A stretch of DNA of 31,687 bases, taken from the NCBI GenBank assembly GCA_031277075.1, contig JAISLV010000051.1:1-31687 (forward strand), written 5' to 3'. Positions 29,794-31,687 of this stretch are shown in pieces (position 1 is the first letter of the stretch; every line of letters starts with the position of its first letter). Under the pieces are notes generated by a model that saw only the letters and a program-made list of their open reading frames with translations, did no database searches and was not told the DNA's origin. Source of the stretch: Endomicrobium sp. (GTDB lineage Bacteria; Elusimicrobiota; Endomicrobiia; Endomicrobiales; Endomicrobiaceae). The translations under genes and the position numbers were made by a program.

Positions 29794-31002
29794 ATGTCAA
29801 ATACGATTAAAGTTTTATCTGACAAATGTATAGGGTGCGGGGCTTGCGACAGCGCTTGTCCGTTTGGAGCGGTAAAACTTGAAGACGCTCTTGCAGTTAT
29901 AGATTTAAATCAATGCAAGTTTTGCGGGTCTTGCGCGCAGGCTTGTCCTGCCGACGCTATAGAAATGGTAAAAGAAGAAAAAAAGCCTGCGGTAAATAAA
30001 GACGAATACCGCGGAGTTTGGGTTTATGCGGAACAAAGGCACGGCGAAATTGCAAGCGTAGTTTATGAACTTTTAAATGAAGGCAGACGTCTTGCAGATA
30101 AACTTAACGTTTCTTTGAGCGCAGTTCTTATCGGAGACAATATAAAAAATAAGTCGCAAGAACTTATAAACAGAGGCGCGGATAAAGTCTACGTTTTTGA
30201 CAATCCGATTTTTATTGAATTTCAAGACGATTCTTATACGTCGGTTTTAACAAAACTCATAGAAAAAGAAAAACCTGAAATTATTCTTATGGGCGCTACA
30301 AATATCGGGCGTTCTTTTGCTTCCCGCGTAGCGGCAAGAATAGGTTCGGGATTGACCGCAGACTGCACTTCTTTAGAAATTGACGAAAATACAAGAAATA
30401 TTTTGCAAACCCGCCCTGCTTTTGGCGGAAATATTATGGCTACTATTCTTACGCCTAATCATCGCCCGCAGATGTCTACGGTTCGCCATAAAGTTTTTAA
30501 AGAGGCAAAAGCCCAAGATGGAAGAAAAGGCGAGATAGTTGAAAACGCCGTAGACGTTTCAAATATAGTCAACAGAACAAAATTTCTTGGGTTTATAAAA
30601 GATACGGGCGCGCAAATAAATATTTCAGACGCCGACATTATAGTTTCAGGCGGCAGAGGAGTAGGAAAACCCGAAGGATTTAAATTGCTTGAAGAACTTG
30701 CAAAACTTTTAGGCGGAGCTGTAGGCGCGTCAAGAGCCGCAGTAGATTCCGATTGGATTGCATACTCGCATCAAGTAGGACAGACAGGCAGAACGGTCGC
30801 GCCAAAAATTTATATAGCCTGCGGAATTTCAGGGCAAATTCAACATTTGGTCGGAATGAACTCTTCAGATATTATCATAGCTATCAATAAAGACGCGTCT
30901 TGTCCAATGATGCAGACCGCCACATATTCCCTTGAAGGCGACTTATACGAAATAATCCCTCAGATAATAAGCGAAATAAAAAAAGTCCGCAGCGCGACGT
31001 AA
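29794..31002 (+). CDS. etfA: Electron transfer flavoprotein alpha subunit with N-terminal ferredoxin domain
   Basis: The 402-residue protein starts with a two-cluster ferredoxin domain: CIGCGACDSACP (Cys 12, 15, 18, 22) and CKFCGSCAQACP (Cys 41, 44, 47, 51). The EtfA body follows (YRGVWVYAEQRHGEIASV), and the C-terminal FAD domain has VSGGRGVGKPEGF, GQTGRTVAPKIYIACGISG and IIAINKDASCP. Fusion of this kind is known from the EtfA of caffeyl-CoA reductase and related bifurcating or confurcating complexes. I chose ATG 29794 because AAGGGG sits seven bases upstream. The frame is open back to 29659, but those 45 residues come from repeat DNA (HAELVSAS). A strong terminator follows. Confidence 0.93.
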   Translation: MSNTIKVLSDKCIGCGACDSACPFGAVKLEDALAVIDLNQCKFCGSCAQACPADAIEMVKEEKKPAVNKDEYRGVWVYAEQRHGEIASVVYELLNEGRRLADKLNVSLSAVLIGDNIKNKSQELINRGADKVYVFDNPIFIEFQDDSYTSVLTKLIEKEKPEIILMGATNIGRSFASRVAARIGSGLTADCTSLEIDENTRNILQTRPAFGGNIMATILTPNHRPQMSTVRHKVFKEAKAQDGRKGEIVENAVDVSNIVNRTKFLGFIKDTGAQINISDADIIVSGGRGVGKPEGFKLLEELAKLLGGAVGASRAAVDSDWIAYSHQVGQTGRTVAPKIYIACGISGQIQHLVGMNSSDIIIAINKDASCPMMQTATYSLEGDLYEIIPQIISEIKKVRSAT

Positions 31003-31059
31003 TACGGCGGCGATTTAGTTGAGTTTTGCAAATATTTTTTCAATTATAGAAAGCTACAA

Positions 31060-31094
31060 AAAAAGACGCAGGATATTTTAGCCTGTGTCTTTTT
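31060..31094. terminator. Bidirectional Rho-independent terminator between convergent genes
   Basis: AAAAAGACGCAGG (31060-31072) pairs with CCTGTGTCTTTTT (31082-31094) with one G-T wobble and a nine-base loop. It ends in Ts on the plus strand and in a run of Ts on the minus strand, so it can end both the etfA transcript and the opposing hydrolase transcript. Confidence 0.85.
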
Positions 31095-31127
31095 CTGTTT
31101 GTATTTGCTCATTGGCATTGTCAGGTT

Positions 31128-31687
31128 TTACTTAGTTGTCGTTTCTTGGCTTGGCAGTTTGGCTGCAGGCATCGTCTTTGCCTCTGCCGTAACTTTCAAA
31201 AAATCTAACAATGCGTCAAAAGTTTTTTGCGCGTAAGGCGTGTCCATATTAAATTGGTATTCGTGTTTTAAAACGGCTTCGTCTTTTGGGTAGAATACGT
31301 CTTTAACGTAAATTCCGCGCCGTTTCAGAGCCGCCGCTAAAGCCTTTCCCTGATTTTCAAAAGAAAAAGCGTTGCCGTCCGTTATAAAAGACGGAGGGTA
31401 ATTGTCGGAAAGATTATCCGGTATATCGCTTAATTCAAGTTTTTTGTCGTTGACGTTTTTCGTTCCAAAATACGCCCATCCTATTTTTTTAAACGGGAGT
31501 TTCATAGTATTTTTTTTTGGCTTTAAAAGTTCCTTTAAATTGTATGGACCGCAGAAAAGAATTGTTCCGCCTATTCTTTGGGCGTTGACGACTTCGTTAA
31601 TTTTTACGGTTTTTAAATCCGCGTTTATTTCGTCAGCGTATTTTTTGTCGACTTGAATATTTATAAATTGGCTTATAAGCTGAGCTC
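31128..31687 (-). CDS. Alpha/beta hydrolase (esterase/lipase-like), C-terminal part (5' end outside window)
   Basis: The minus-strand frame is open from its stop at 31130-31128 to the window edge, giving about 186 residues. GGTILFCGPYNL is a strand typical of alpha/beta hydrolase esterases. Further on, PPSFITDGNAFSFENQGKAL contains the probable catalytic aspartate, and LKHEYQFNMDTPYAQKTFDALLDFL the probable catalytic histidine. The nucleophile-serine motif lies outside the window. The last 15 residues (AEAKTMPAAKLPSQETTTK region) are a polar tail. The methionine at 31505 is internal and not the start. The substrate cannot be inferred; acyl or acetyl esters of glycans are possible. Confidence 0.75.
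   Translation of the reverse strand, partial: AQLISQFINIQVDKKYADEINADLKTVKINEVVNAQRIGGTILFCGPYNLKELLKPKKNTMKLPFKKIGWAYFGTKNVNDKKLELSDIPDNLSDNYPPSFITDGNAFSFENQGKALAAALKRRGIYVKDVFYPKDEAVLKHEYQFNMDTPYAQKTFDALLDFLKVTAEAKTMPAAKLPSQETTTK

Noticed and set aside
31402..31656. 84-codon plus-strand frame at the right edge
   Set aside because: It is antisense to the alpha/beta hydrolase, whose catalytic-region motifs are clear on the minus strand.

Overview
The window is a compact stretch of an A+T-rich bacterial chromosome with short intergenic gaps, many overlapping start/stop codons and mostly plus-strand genes. The gene set (surface-sugar genes, ribosomal proteins with Obg, a type IV pilus assembly cluster with its own secretin, NAD-type isocitrate dehydrogenase, acetate kinase, type II fatty acid synthesis, and an acyl-CoA dehydrogenase with a ferredoxin-fused EtfA) suggests a fermenting, diderm anaerobe. 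The combination and protein style remind me of Elusimicrobiota, especially Endomicrobium. That is an inference from gene content without any database comparison. I see no rRNA, tRNA, CRISPR array, prophage or transposase gene.

Layout. 1-3152: end of a surface polysaccharide cluster (DegT-type sugar aminotransferase, WbqC-like protein, NAD-dependent epimerase, family 2 glycosyltransferase). 3153-3361 holds no recognisable gene. 3362-4552 (minus): aspartate aminotransferase, whose promoter overlaps that of the divergent rplU-rpmA operon (4671-5310). 5311-5575: terminator and an inverted-repeat element. 5576-6835: obgE. 6836-7213: terminator, then a good promoter with a long leader. 7214-15785: pilus cluster pilB, pilC, pilM, pilN, a pilO/pilP-like fusion, pilQ, a stand-alone receiver protein and a secreted TPR-like protein. 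The pilB-pilC gap is packed with repeats, and pilM has its own promoter. 15869-19888: icd, a two-gene module (ABC-type AAA ATPase plus a small protein with nuclease-like motifs), and ackA, tightly spaced. 19917-27153: DUF177, rpmF, plsX, fabH, fabD, fabG, acpP, fabF and rnc, starting from a perfect-consensus promoter inside the end of ackA. 27234-31002: acyl-CoA dehydrogenase, etfB and etfA, with etfB and etfA separated by about 560 bp of tandem REP-like repeats. A bidirectional terminator follows, then a minus-strand alpha/beta hydrolase running off the window.

How the genes work together. The fab block is a near-complete fatty acid elongation set with its carrier protein and the PlsX phospholipid branch, coupled as often seen to ribosomal protein L32 and RNase III. 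The dehydrogenase/Etf block looks like an electron-bifurcating acyl-CoA dehydrogenase system. Acetate kinase gives substrate-level ATP. The pilus block supplies motor, platform, alignment complex and secretin, but no pilin, prepilin peptidase or retraction ATPase is present here.

The least explained items are the ATPase/nuclease-like pair at 16944-18675, the repeat families at 5361-5540, 8998-9138 and 29305-29717, and the novel tail of the receiver protein at 14432-14989.
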